Below are positions 1 to 11,933 of a DNA stretch of 64,000 nucleotides, piece after piece (the stretch's first letter is position 1; every line of letters starts with the position of its first letter). Both the position numbers and the translations under genes were made by a program. A model generated the notes under the pieces. That model worked only from the letters and a program-made list of their open reading frames with translations. It was not told the origin of the DNA and made no database searches. Source of the DNA: Anaeramoeba flamelloides (Eukaryota > Metamonada > Anaeramoebidae); assembly GCA_027625915.1 (NCBI GenBank), contig JANTQA010000047.1, positions 11,160,001-11,224,000 of the forward strand, in the 5' to 3' direction.

Positions 1-289
1 TTATTATATTGTTGATCTTTATTGATTTTTTATACAGTTTTTTTCTCTTATAAAAATACGATTTTTTTTTTATTTTTTATTTTTATAATTATTTTAATTG
101 GTATATTTTTAAAATAATGAAAGATTATGTTTTTTTCAACCAGTATTAATATTTTCGTCGATTTTATATCACTAATTAAGAAATAGATTCGCTAATAAAG
201 ATATTTTTCTGTTTATTGCCAAAAAAAAAAAAAAATACAGTTTTTTTGGAAACATGATATCCGTAAAATAATCAAATAAAATAACAATA

Positions 290-482
290 CAGTCAGTTTC
301 GCTTTTAAGGTACTAACTTTTAACAAAATTTAAGGCACAAAAAAATCTCAAATTAAGGAACAAAATTTGGATTTTTTTATTACAAATTTTTTTACTCGAA
401 TTTGAATTTTGTGCCTTAATTTGAGATTTTTATTGTACTTTAATTTTCATTGAAATTTGTACCTTAAAAGTGAAACTGGCTA
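290..482. mobile_element. Foldback MITE, CAGTCAGTT family, copy 1
   Basis: A nearly palindromic element of about 193 bp. The left end starts CAGTCAGTTTCGCTTTTAAG and the right end is its inverted complement. A TA lies on each side, as expected for a Tc1/mariner-type target duplication. The arms contain the same 'lowercase' phrases in opposite orientation (caaattaagg, ccttaatttg). Two more copies lie at 18590-18765 and 43356-43551. There is no coding capacity, so it is non-autonomous. Confidence 0.8.
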
Positions 483-1599
483 TATACAATAAGAAAATCT
501 GGAGTTAGTTTCTTAAATTTTGATAATTATGAAAACAATCCAAAAAGGAAGGATCAAAAAGTTTTATTTTTCTCAAACATAAACACCCGATAAGAGATAT
601 TTTTTAGTTTAAAAAACAAACATCATGTTTCAATGATTAATTGAGAAAATTACAAATAATTTTGAACAAATTAAATTCATAATTCAAAAGTTATTTAAAA
701 TAGAGCAATTAACCCTTAACGCGATTTAATATTTTTTTTAAAATTATTGTGCTGTGAATTAGATATTCCACCAAACCAAATATATATATAAACTAAAATT
801 CAAAATTTTCTACATAGCTAAAACGTTCCAAACAATCACAATAATACAATTTCATTAAAATTGGAGATAATTTTGATTTTTTAAAAATATGAAAATCATT
901 TTTTCATCTTATAGTTTTTTTTTTCATTTCATTTTTTGTATTACGTAATTTGTTTCGTTGGATAGTGAATTTTTTTGAACAATTGATATTATGTTGAAGT
1001 CAAGTTGTTCCAAATAGAAGAACTCAAATAAAATTAGTTGCTAGTATCTAACTATTTGATCGATCATTAATCCTAATAGAATTTAAACAAATTTATCAAT
1101 GTATTTTTTTGTTTTTCTCTCTCTTAAATTATTAGCGCACACATGATTTATATTTATTGATAATTATTTATTTATTGTTTTGTGAGTATTGTAATTTATA
1201 AAAAAGTGTTGAAATTTCAATTAGTGAATGGTTCTAATTTGATAAATCTTGAGAATTGATTAAATAAGTTTTTTTTTTTTCACAAATCGAATTTTGGTGT
1301 GTTAAAAATTTTTAATTGGAGTTTATATAAATATTCATAATTGGTCGAATTATATGCTTTGGGTGTGTTTTTTTTTTGATCGTTGTTTTCATCGATTCTT
1401 TTTTCAAATTATTCCTTAATACTGAAAAGTATTTTAAAAATTTAATGTACTCATTAAAAGGAAACAGAAATAATCAACATTTTTGTTTCTATATTACTGG
1501 TTATTAAGTTAATCTTGAAATTAAAAAATCTAGAAAAAAGTTCTTTTTGAGTTCCCAATTATTCGTTGTTGTATACTGAAAAGTTACTATTTTAATATT

Positions 1600-2189
1600 G
1601 TATTTTTTTAGATTTGGAAAAGTAATTCAAAAAAAAAAATTCAAAAACTGGAAATAGTCTTCAAGTATTTAATAATTCAGATTTAGAACTTCCAAAAGTA
1701 ACTATTTTTAATATTTTTAATAGTTTCAAAGTTTAATCCAATAATCATCAACATAAAAAACCTAAATATGCTTGTTTTTGTTTCCTTTTTATAAAACTAA
1801 TTGTATCATCAATATATTTCATATATTTCAGAATAACTTTCCAAAAGAATCTATTTATTTAGCATTTTGTTTTTTAAAAACACCAATTGTTTTCAGCAAC
1901 TAATCTACATTTCAATACAAATATAAAAAGGGAATTTTCCAACTTTGGTGTTCCAATATTGATAATTCAACCTTTAAATTTGTGCCCAAATACAGATTTT
2001 TTATTTGAAAAATTTCTTTGTGTTTATTACTAACACAAGATCATTTTTTAATTGATGAGGATCAACTTTTATTACTATTTTACTAATCGAATGTTTAGAG
2101 ACATTTAAACCATGTAACATGGATTTTTTTATATCCAATAACAACATACTTTAATACTAGACTTCTCTATGGTTAAGTTAATCCCTTAA
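1600..2189. mobile_element. Decayed fragment of TTAA-type MITE
   Basis: Aligns by eye with the interior and right end of the elements at 41610-42368 and 53681-54456. Shared phrases include aacttccaaaagtaact, ataatcatcaacata and the right terminus aatcccttaa at 2181-2189. The left terminus is missing, so the copy is truncated and old. Confidence 0.6.
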
Positions 2190-2648
2190 CAAATAAAAAA
2201 TTTATCTTCTTACCCTTCTAAATAATTTATGGATAATTGGCAAACTTTAACAAAACAGATAACTGGTCTTGTTTTTTATTTCTTATATTATTGGTAAAAT
2301 AAAAAAGAAACTAAATTCAGTGACAAGAAAAACATTTTGTGGAAAACATCTTAAAAGTTGAAAATTTTAAATCGGCAAATTTCTCAAAAAATGGGTTAAG
2401 CAATTTAAACAAAACAATTTATACTTACTTTTTAATTTTTAAAAAATTTTTCAATAATCAAGTGAAGTTTCTTGATACTTTTTTTTTATTAAAACCTAAT
2501 GGAGATATTAACAAATAAAAGGTATACTATCGAACTTTTGCCAGGAATAATTTCTTCACTCTTCACTATCAAATATTTATGAATCATTTTTTCCGAATTT
2601 TCACAGCTTGTTTTTTGAAAAAAATAATTCTACAAAAAAAAAAATTAA

Positions 2649-3056
2649 ATGAACAACAAAGTGGAACACATCAAAACACCAAAACTTCATCCTCAGGAAT
2701 CAAATAAATTAAATCCAAAAATGGAACAAATTAGCCTTTCCCAAAACTCAAGCTTTGTTTCTTATGAAGAAGAAGGAGCAAATTATGTTTTAAATTTGCT
2801 TTGCCAAAGAATAATGGACTCCGTTTCAAAATCCAATAACGAGCAAGTGAAAAAACAAGTCCAATCACACCTTGATCAAATTGAAACTTTGTTTGACGAG
2901 TTTTTAGAGCTTAAAAATTTCCAGATCAAATCGATCTCCAAGACAATTAATGATCAAGAAAGCTTAGTACAAAAAGAACTCAAAGAAAACCAAGAAAAAA
3001 TGAAGGACTCTCTTGTTGGTTTAAATATAAATCAAACCGAATCAAAAAAAAAATAA
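2649..3056 (+). CDS. Small hypothetical coiled-coil protein
   Basis: An intact 135-residue ORF with an ATG start and TAA stop, clearly richer in G/C than its flanks, so probably a real single-exon gene. Residues 1-35 are polar and probably disordered. Residues about 38-125 are helical, with heptad-like leucine/isoleucine spacing (VLNLLCQRIMDSV, then HLDQIETLFDEFLELKNFQI), and the C-terminus is a lysine run. It has no signal peptide and no membrane segment. The size and single long coiled coil recall small subunits of BLOC-1/BORC-like or kinetochore complexes, but no diagnostic motif is visible and I assign no function. A missed 5' or 3' exon cannot be excluded because other genes here have very long introns. 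Confidence 0.6.
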   Translation: MNNKVEHIKTPKLHPQESNKLNPKMEQISLSQNSSFVSYEEEGANYVLNLLCQRIMDSVSKSNNEQVKKQVQSHLDQIETLFDEFLELKNFQIKSISKTINDQESLVQKELKENQEKMKDSLVGLNINQTESKKK

Positions 3057-4162
3057 AACATAATTTGTCTTTGGGTATTGTTTTTCTTTTTACTCTTCTT
3101 TATTTATTAAGAATACACTTTATTTTATTTTTTTTTAAAATTAAATCGATGAATGAATATTTTGAAGCATTTGTTTCATCTAGCAAATAAGGTTTTTTAA
3201 TTTTTTTGTTTCTTTTGTTCTCGAGAGACTTTTGAAACTTTCTTTTTTTTTTTAAAATATTCTCTGATTAATTTTTTGTGATCTAATAGAAAAAAATATT
3301 TGAACAATTAGTAACATTTTGTTCAAATAAAGAAACTAGGCAATTTAACAAGATTACTTTTTTTCCTTTTATACTGCTAATTGCAAAATAAAAAGATCAA
3401 AATTTTCATTCTGCTTTCCAAAAAAAACAATTCCTCTCAATAAATAAAATAAATCATCAAAGTCCCCGATTCTAAAAAGGTAATAGAATAACCAAAGCTT
3501 CTTTTCAGAATTAAAAATTTGAAATTTTCCATTATTTTTATAAAATCCTTTTTTGGAAATCTGTATGAAAATTTTGTTCAATTTATTTTGAAACAAATAG
3601 TAGCCTTCCCAACCAACCAATTTTCAAAATTTTTTTTAATTTATTGGTATGTTATTTTCAAAAAGAATTTCGATTTTTAATGAGAACAATCCTAATTTTG
3701 AAAACCTTCTAATTTTTAAATCAAAAGCCAACCCAAATAACACAACAAGGGAATTAATCTTCTGAGTTCTACTTTTCAATCTTTGAAAAAGCAAAGAACT
3801 GTAAAATTTGTATTTTTTTTTGACAAACAATACAGCCATCAACCAATAAAAAACTTTAAACTCAATTTTTAATTGGGAACCATTAATAGAACCTGGAACT
3901 GGAAAGTAAAACCAACCAAAAGAAGAAACAAATGATCTTTAAAGAATAATTAAATTATTATTAATGGATTTTGAAAAGTAAACGGGAAAAAATTTTCACT
4001 TCCTTTTCATTTTCCAATTTTCTTTTAAGGTACAAATTGTAACAACTCTTGATTGAAAATTAACTATAAACAAAAAATCAGACACTTTCCAAATAAAAAT
4101 TTATAAATCAAGTAAAAAGTCTTTCTTTAATACTGGAATAAAAAGTTCCAATAAATAGAGGA

Positions 4163-4659
4163 TAGAAAAAAATACAGGATATGAAAAAAAATCCTGGAAA
4201 AGATTTTTATTTGTTAATATTAGTAAAATTTTTGTGTAATTGCAAATATTTTCAATCAAATCCTTTTTATAAATAACCAATTTTTTTATGAAGATAGTAA
4301 TAAACCTACCTAAAGTTCATTAAAGTATGGTGTATCTAGAATACTCAAGTAATGGTTTGTTAAATTAAGTAGATCAACTTATTTTGAAAAAAAATCGAGT
4401 TTAATAGAGATTTGTTATGAATTTTGAAAATGATAATTTTTATTCTTGTTTTTTGATTGATTGAATGGTGTTTTTGAACAAGTTTAATTTAATTAATCAT
4501 CATTCTAATAAGTGGGATGAGTTATAATTTAAAAAGTCGGATTCTTAAAGATATGGATTTGATTGAAAATGGCAAAGTAATTACACAATACAGTTCCTAA
4601 TATTAACAATTAAAAATCATGTCAGGGATTATTTTCATTTCTGTTATTTTTCACTACTA
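4163..4659. mobile_element. Mariner-type MITE, TAGTAGTG family
   Basis: About 500 bp. The right end reads tttttcactactata, giving terminus TAGTAGTGAAAAA followed by TA; the left end is partly decayed. The interior is closely similar to the copy at 13806-14314 across its whole length (for example cattaaagta, gtagatcaacttattttg, ttgattgattgaatgg). Sub-terminal sequence ttgttaatattagtaaaa is repeated inverted near the right end. No ORF, so non-autonomous. The TA target suggests the Tc1/mariner superfamily. Confidence 0.75.
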
Positions 4660-4746
4660 TATAAATTAAATTCCAAAGAAATGAATTATGATTTATAATT
4701 TAAGTTTTTTTGTTCCTTTTTTATTTTATATTTTTAGATATATATA

Positions 4747-5450
4747 AACTATGTTTCAGTCAAAAATCCCAACGTTTTTTTTCAAATATCAATTATTTTA
4801 TATAATTGATCTTTGAAGAACAAATAAGAAACAAACCGAATAATATACCTCAAAGAATTGTTGATATATGTCTGAAAGAAAACTAATTAATCAATAGATT
4901 TTCTTAAAAATTGAAAAACTCAAATTCTTAGGGCCCCATTAAGAAAAACAACAATGTTTGTTTTGAACTTCTACTGGTATTTGAATAATAAATATCAAAC
5001 ATTTTTCACTTCATTTTCCATACTTTTCTTTTAGAAATCAAACCCCCAAACGAAATTTGTTGGTATTTGTGGTCTCTATTTGAAAAAGGAAATGAAAATG
5101 AAGTGAAAATTTAACACATTTATTAAACAAATATCAAGATCAAAGATCGAATTGAATTCCAATAGAAATCAATATGATTTCTCAACAATCTTTACATGGT
5201 TTCAATAACCTTAGAATAACACATTTTTACCAAGTGACTATTGAACTTGCAATAAAATTTTTTTTTTGCAAATGAATGACTTTTCAAAAAAAAAATCGAA
5301 AAAAAAAAAACAAAACTGTGTAGAAATGTGAAAAAATGATTTCAATTTTGAAAATATCCAAAATAAAATTTTTCTTCTAATATCTATGCAAACTCTTTAA
5401 ACACATGTATTATACCATTACAACTGGGCCCCTTTGACTGAAAAATAGTT
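4747..5450. mobile_element. TA-flanked MITE, TTTCAGTCAAA family, copy A
   Basis: A 704-bp element with inverted termini AACTATGTTTCAGTCAAA at the left and, read inverted from the right, AACTATTTTTCAGTCAAA, with TA on both sides. It is nearly collinear with copy B (33022-33723) over its entire length. It contains an internal foldback block (about 4970-5140) that the shorter copy C at 32454-32974 lacks; see findings. No coding sequence. Confidence 0.8.
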
Positions 5451-5781
5451 TATATATATATATATATAACACCCCAAATATACTAATTACCTTTCAAACA
5501 AAATTTTTAATTTTAAATTTTATCAAAGGATCATAAGATATAGAATTTATAAAAAATTATTTTTGAAAGAAAAATTTATAATTAATAACTGGATATTTCC
5601 GACATTAAAAACACAACTTGAAAAAATTTTTTCAACTTTGGTAATTTTTTTTTTGGTTATTGTGATTTTATTATTTTTCCATTCAAATTTTGTCAAAAAA
5701 AAAAAAAAAAAAAAAAATTGAAAAGTTTGTCTAGACATCAAAAACTTCTTAGTTTTAATGATTAAAACACATTATACTTTG

Positions 5782-5782
<1 letters not shown>

Positions 5783-5818
<36 letters not shown>

Positions 5819-5825
5819 GGGGGGG
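5783..5825. repeat. T35-G8 homopolymer junction
   Basis: Thirty-five consecutive T followed directly by eight G, the longest homopolymer run noticed in the window. It could be a real slippage-prone tract or an assembly weak point. Confidence 0.9.
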
Positions 5826-7982
5826 TTACACATAGACACAGCCTAAAATACTTTAATAAACAATTTATTCATTACAAAAGTTATTTTGACACCACATAAA
5901 AAATTTGTTTTATCTGTTGATTTCCCCATTCAATGGCAATTTATATATTTGAATCTAAAGTATTTAAAAATAAAAAAATATATAAATTAAATTTTAAAAA
6001 GAAATAATATTTTTTCCCATTATATAATTTGTGAAATTTTTTCAACAAGAATTTTTTTCAAATTTAAACAATTTGGCCAATAGTTCGAGTCAGATTAATA
6101 ATTGATTTTTTATTTAATTTTTAAATTTTTTAATTTTTGACTTTTTAAAATCTAGACATAAAATAAATAATATTATTCAATAAAAGAGTATATATCAAAA
6201 ATTATTTTCCAAGATCTAGATTAATTGAGATTCAAAAATTCAAATTTTACAAATATATTTTTCAAATTTTTACTAATAATAAAAATCAAAAAAAAAAAAA
6301 AAGTTTCTTGGTTTGGAAGATTATTTTATTATCTTTTAATAATAGTTAAAAATTATTTTTTATTTTTTATTTAGATTTTAGATATAATTACTTTCTCTAT
6401 TAAAAAAAAAAGTTTTTATTAATTTAATTCAAATTAAATATATGAAATTATTTAACATTATTTTTTTTTGTTTTATAAGTATTTTCTATTGTTTAAATTG
6501 AAGTTTTAGAAAGTAATTTATATTAGAATTTTAATTTTGGCCTAAAGAAATGAATTAATTTTTCTCTTAATTTAATATTTATTAAAATTATTGTTAAAAA
6601 AAAATGTGGATTTTCAACAGTAATATCTTTTTTTATTTATTAATAATAAATAAAATTAACAACCTTGTTTGATTGGTATTATTAATAAATTAATGTATCG
6701 AATTTTGAATTACTATTATTGTAATAAAATTTCTTGTTTTAAAAAAATTAAAATAAATAAAAGTCTTTAATAAAAATGTAAAAATATATAATTATAATTT
6801 TTTCAATTCCAATAGAAAAAAAAAATACAATAACATAACCAGTTTATCTTTAATCTATTTTAACTTTTTATTATAATCCAAATTGGGATTTTAGATAAAT
6901 AATAAAATAAATATTTATGTACAGAAATATCATTTTAAATCGTTTATTTTAAACTTGATGAAATTTGGGCAAAAACAGGATGCTAAGGAATATATATATA
7001 TATATGAGAATTAAAAGAGAAAAGAAAATAAAGAGAGAAAGGAAAAGAAAAGAAGTGGGGAGGACAATGGGAAATAGAGTAATAAAGTTATTTTATAATT
7101 TAAAAAAGATCTTATTTTAAGTGAAATGATAAAAAATTCCTTAAAGATTCATAAAATTCATCATTATTGGCAAAAGATATTAAAAAGTTGAATGTCTTTC
7201 TTTTGTTTCTAGTGTTCGTTATTTTGTCTTTTGTGTTTGTACTCAAGTTTTATTTGATATATTCTCTCCAATCATTTTGTTATCTTTCATATTTATATCA
7301 CCTCATAAGAAAGGTTCTAAATTTTCTAGAAAGTTCTTTTTTTTTTTTTTTTTTTTTTTGATTTTAAACAGCAAGGGTAAAGTTTACATTTAATTTCATT
7401 GATAAAATATGAATATCTATTTATATCATTTGTGTACAATCGAAATTTCAGGAATGAACTCTGGGATTTTTTGATTGGGATATCTTTGTTGTTTAAATCT
7501 TGTATGTTCTGGTTGTTTTCAAATTATTTGGAATGGTTCTGAAGTTTTCAAACCTTTCATTAAATATCGAGAGTTTTTGATATATATTTTTAAAAATTGT
7601 TGTTTTATATTTTAGTATTTTGTTTTTAATTTATTCAATATTTTCTACCCAAATATCAGCATTATCATAAGTTATTAGGTCAAGGAGTAATGATAACTTC
7701 AGATAGTTTAATTTGTTTAATAAGTTTAAACTTCATTTTGTTTATTCTTAAATTATGGCAATCAACACCGCAATTCTCGTTTTTATAACAGATCAACTCT
7801 TGATAATTATCTGGTTTATTATTATTGTTTAAAGGATATTCTTGAAACTAACCTATTTATTAGATTTTGACAAAAAAATTAAAATTCAATTCCAAAATTC
7901 CACTTTAAAAATAAAAACAAAAATGCAAAATAAATTGAAATGAATAAAATAGTCTATATAATTTTTTGTTTTTTTTTTTTTT

Positions 7983-9119
7983 TTAAAAATTAACAAATTG
8001 TTGAACCAAATTTCTTTTTAAATCAATTTGTATAAATGATTTTTTTTTAAAAGGGTTAAATTTTAAAGAATAATTTTGGTAATTCTTAAATTTTAATTTT
8101 TTCTTTAAATTAATTTTTAAACAATCCAATAAGAATTTTTTTAATTGCAATTGCCCCCCAAAATCATTTATATAGGTTTGGAACATTTTTGGGCTTATGA
8201 TTACCTTATCTTTGATATGGATATTATTCTTTATTACCATAGTAGAACGATAGCGAATTACCTTTTCAAAATTTTTCAGGGTTAAAGTTGTTGTTGGTGA
8301 TAATTGTAAATTATTTATTAATAAAAAATGAATTTTTTTATTAAAATTCTTCAAAATATATTTACTTCGATCATCATTTGTTTTAAAATATTTTTTCGTT
8401 TGCTTTGTATTTTTGTTTCCACGTAAAATTCCATTCAAAATGTCTAATAAAGAAAAGGGGTATTCACCAACAATATATTTGGTGTTTTTCAACCTTTTTT
8501 TCAGAATTTCTACATCTTGGGGAATGTCATCAATTATTAAGGAATGTAACATCAGCACATTATAGAGGTTTATAAAAAAACAAAATTTTTCATTTTCATT
8601 CATTTTTTCGATTTTTACAAATTTTAATTCAACTGTTTTGGCAACAAATCTTTGAAAGGGGATTAATTTGGAAATGGATTTGAAATTGATTGATTTATTA
8701 CTGACAGAAAAGCTCATTTCCATCAAATCCAATAGCATGTTGAGCAATTCTTCCGATAGACGATATGTCTTTGACCGTTTGTCGGTGATTTTTATTCCTT
8801 CATTCAGTGGCAAATGATGAAGTGAATGCCTAACCAATGTCATTCTTTTAATTCTTTCCTGTGAATAGAATTCTGGTAATTTTTTCAATTCAAAAATCAA
8901 TTCCCCATATAATTCCGATTTCTTAAATGCCTTGAACGAATTCAATTCTAAATGCGAATAGACCTTCTTTAGGGCAAAATCAAACATTTGTAAGGTGAAA
9001 TTCTTTGTTTCAACTTGATGTATGATCATTTTCCTCATTTTGGATTCAATATTGATTTCATATAAGCTTCCTATTTTGATATATTTTCTATAAATATTTT
9101 TCCCTTTACGAATAATTTT
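7983..9119 (-). CDS. RGS-DUF547 protein, exon 2 (second half of RGS, DUF547)
   Basis: Second exon of the gene whose first exon is 14358-16031. It starts right after a TTCTAG acceptor at 9120-9122 and opens with KIIRKGKNIYRKYIKIG, which continues the RGS fold begun in exon 1. The segment NIYRKYI, then EINIES, then FDFALKKVYSHL and FKAFKKSELY, corresponds to RGS helices 5 to 8. Joined residues are about 559-638. Residues about 695-895 form a DUF547 domain: NEKFCFFINLYNVLMLHSL matches the conserved FWINLYN core and YINDFGG its C-terminal motif. Exon 1 ends and exon 2 starts in phase 0, giving a protein of 936 residues. The biochemical role of DUF547 is unknown; in many protists it is linked to signalling domains. 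The asparagine after the acidic/hydrophobic RGS loop (EIN) is kept, but positions equivalent to RGS4 L159, D163 and R167 read H, N and A, so GTPase-activating function is uncertain. Confidence 0.8.
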   Translation of the reverse strand, partial: KIIRKGKNIYRKYIKIGSLYEINIESKMRKMIIHQVETKNFTLQMFDFALKKVYSHLELNSFKAFKKSELYGELIFELKKLPEFYSQERIKRMTLVRHSLHHLPLNEGIKITDKRSKTYRLSEELLNMLLDLMEMSFSVSNKSINFKSISKLIPFQRFVAKTVELKFVKIEKMNENEKFCFFINLYNVLMLHSLIIDDIPQDVEILKKRLKNTKYIVGEYPFSLLDILNGILRGNKNTKQTKKYFKTNDDRSKYILKNFNKKIHFLLINNLQLSPTTTLTLKNFEKVIRYRSTMVIKNNIHIKDKVIISPKMFQTYINDFGGQLQLKKFLLDCLKINLKKKLKFKNYQNYSLKFNPFKKKSFIQIDLKRNLVQQFVNF

Positions 9120-9376
9120 CTAGAATGATCATTGTGATATTTAATAAATAGAAGATAAAAAAAGTACCAAGAATTAGAAAATGTTTGATTAATTGTAAAT
9201 TTATTTAATATTTTTTTGATCCTATCAAATGAATTTATTCAAATATTTATGCAATTTTGGAGCTAAAAAAAAATAATTGTTGTTTCACTGATTTTATATT
9301 TTTCTTGTAGTTTTTATGGGATTGTGATCGAATTATTTTGAAGATTGTCAATAAAAAAAAATAAAACATTAAAGCT

Positions 9377-10172
9377 ATTACCAAGAAAGTGTGGCAAATT
9401 TATTTTAAAAGATCTCTATTAAACTCAATTGTTATAAAACTATTGAAATATACAAAAATCATTAACAATCATTTATTGATTCTTGATAATAATTCAATTT
9501 ATTTCTTAGTATTGTATTACATAAAATAAAATATATATTAAATTTTCTGATCTCGATTTTATCTGATATTTTTTAGGAGGCGAAAATTGGTGTTTATTAT
9601 TTTCTTTTTGATCAAAAAAATCGTTTTCATAACTTGTTTAATCCCAACAAATTTTCAAATTGAATTGAAAACTTATAACTGCATTTGATTGTTTATTTAA
9701 TCATTTGTGGCCTTTCCCCTATTTGCTGTTTTTCATTGAAATTTGGTCGTATATTGTTTTCTCCAAAAAAAAGTGCTATTTTTTTTTTTCATTTTTTGGA
9801 AATATTTCAACCTACATAAACTAAATTTCATAATAAATGGCCCAATTTTTTTTTCTTTTTGTTTTTACTTTTTTTTATTTTATTTTTAGATGAAAAACAA
9901 ATATTTCTAGTGTATATAGCTGAATATTAAAAATAGTAATTTTTTTATTATAATTGATAATTTCAATTTATAAAAATATTTATTTTCAAAATTTGATTTT
10001 TAATGGCCAATGATTTTGAAATATAGTTTATTTTGAAATAAATACCTTAGTAATCGATTCAATCGGTATTAATATTCAACTTAATTTCGTTTTACCAATT
10101 AACGAATACCTCCACTAACAATGATGATTTTTTATGAAATGGAAAAAAAAATGCACCACTTTTTTGGAAATA
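9377..10172. mobile_element. MITE, ATTACCAAGAAAGTG family, copy 1
   Basis: About 800 bp. The left end is ATTACCAAGAAAGTGTGGCA; the right end, read inverted, is a related sequence beginning TTCCAAAAAAGTGGTGCA. It is collinear with the copy at 20611-21191, for example ggaggcgaaaattggtg against ggaggtgaaaattggtg and atcccaacaaattttcaaa in both. No ORF. The superfamily cannot be decided from the termini. Confidence 0.7.
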
Positions 10173-10807
10173 CCTTATTTCTAAAAATGTTTTGAAGAGT
10201 ATCTTTTTCAAATCATCACTTTTATCAAAAAAAAATATTTACTCAAAACTTTATTAGATTCTAAAAAGCAGATGTTCAATAAATAATATATTTTGAGTTA
10301 TTAAAATGGATATCGAATTCTAAAATGAAAAATTTCGGGTTTTTGGGGTATACTGAATATATTTTTTTTACATTTTCAAAATATATTTATTATTGAAGAA
10401 ATTACTTCAAATAATTTCCAAAAAAGTAGGGAATTTTTTTTTACAAATTCTTATTTAAATTGTTATATTCTCTAAATTGGAAATGATAAAACGAAGAGAA
10501 ACACCAATACTTATTGAAATAGTCAACATTTAGAATATTTCAAAATATGTTCCCAAATAATAAAAAAAACAAAATTAAAAAAAGTTTTGTGCAAAACAAA
10601 GTAGAATAAAATTTGATAAAAATAAAATATGGCAACAAACCAAGTGATTTTTTTTTTTGAAAATAAACCCCATTCCAAAAATTTGGACATCACAAAAACA
10701 CCAAAAATCAAAAATAGACAAAAAAAATTCCGAATTTGTTGTATTTTTCCAAACGTGATATAAACCACATTTAAGTTCCCTCAGTATTAATGTTTTTATA
10801 AGTAATC

Positions 10808-11160
10808 ATTTTTATACAAATAAAAGAAAAAAATATAAAACGAAAAAAATAAAAAAAGAGTGTGTCCAAAATGATTAAACGAGCGGAACAAAAAAATTGT
10901 ATTGGATTTATTGTTAAGGGTTGGATAAGACTTCATCTAATCTGTTGAAGAGAGAATTTTGAAGTGATTAAATTTGAGACTTCTAATTCAAAGAGTATCT
11001 AAAATAGATACAGTCACCAGAACTATTTGAATCTTAATTTAGTTTTCTAAATCAAAATAAATGAAAAAAATATAAAATGAAAAAAAAAATTGGTGTGTCC
11101 AAAATAATGAAACAAAACAAAAAAAAAATTGTATTGGTAAATTTGTTGAAATTTCTCCAA
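10808..11160. repeat. Direct repeat, about 235-bp period
   Basis: The block around 10840-10905 (gtgtgtccaaaatgatta, then aaaaattgtattgg) recurs around 11085-11150 (gtgtgtccaaaataatga, then aaaaattgtattgg) in the same orientation. The motif GTGTGTCCAAAAT is reminiscent of Tc1/mariner-type termini, so this may be a pair of element ends or a tandem duplication. Confidence 0.6.
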
Positions 11161-11933
11161 CAATTGTTGATCGATCAAATGATAAGATACAATCAACTAA
11201 TTGTATGTGATTTTTCAATTTAAAAAAAACACACGTTAAACTTTCGATCAACCATCGAAAAAAAATTTTCAGATCTAACGAAACAGATTACGTATTAGGA
11301 AAAAAAGAAAATGAAAAGAAAGCATAAGCAACAAAAAATGAAATAATTTGTAAAATCAAAATTATTTCCAAATTGAATGTAAAGTGCAGTATTGTTATTC
11401 TTTCAACTGCTTTAAACTGTGTCCAAATTTTTAGAATTTAGTTTATAATATATTTTATAAGTTTATTGTCCTATTCTCATTTTTGTAGAGATTAAATATC
11501 ATTGGAAAAAATTTTTTACAAGTAAAAAGAAAAAAATAATTTATGGAAAGCAATCAATTCATAAAGAATTTGAAATAGTGTTCAAAAAAGAAGGAAAACA
11601 ATATATAGAAACGAAACAATAGAGTATTCCGGCCTGACAAACAAAAACAAAAGTTGAAAGTAAAAATTTCTGCTATTAAAAGAAACCGTTTCGACTTGGT
11701 AAACTCATTATCAAACTAAAAGGCATGTTTCTTTTGTCAAGAAAGATTACACGTTAAAAGATCCAAGAAACCAATAAAAGATAAAAAGTAAATATGATAT
11801 TGGTTTCTGAAAGTTCTACTATTAAAAAAGAAATTCTTAAAAATTTATAATCAAAGGGAAAATTTTTCAAAAAATATAGTCAATTTTTAAGTTGACCTTT
11901 TAATATAAATAAAAATTAGCTGTTTTCAAAAAA

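Larger units (their letters stand above)
1..2648. other. Gene-free AT-rich region with transposon relics
   Basis: No ORF with coding character on either strand. It holds one short foldback element (290-482) and a decayed fragment of the TTAA-duplicating family (about 1600-2189). The rest is AT-rich sequence with homopolymer runs. The last 60 bases before the 2649 gene are A/T-rich and probably include its promoter and 5' leader, but no discrete motif can be named. Confidence 0.7.
3057..7982. other. Gene-free repeat-rich region
   Basis: About 4.9 kb without credible coding sequence. It contains a partial copy of a GTGAAACAC-type element (about 3865-4020, sharing ttaattgggaac and gaaaagtaa phrases with 24124-24545), a mariner-type MITE (4163-4659), a TA-flanked 704-bp element (4747-5450), a long T/G homopolymer junction (5783-5825), TA dinucleotide runs near 5455 and 6990, and a purine-rich stretch at about 7006-7080. 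Short minus-strand ORFs at 3369-3842 have no coding character. Confidence 0.65.

Noticed and set aside
3369-3842. Two minus-strand ORFs as small genes
   Set aside because: AT-driven codon use, no domain pattern, no conserved start context.
6075-6095. Possible tRNA B-box (agttcgagtc)
   Set aside because: No A-box, no acceptor stem and no cloverleaf around it.
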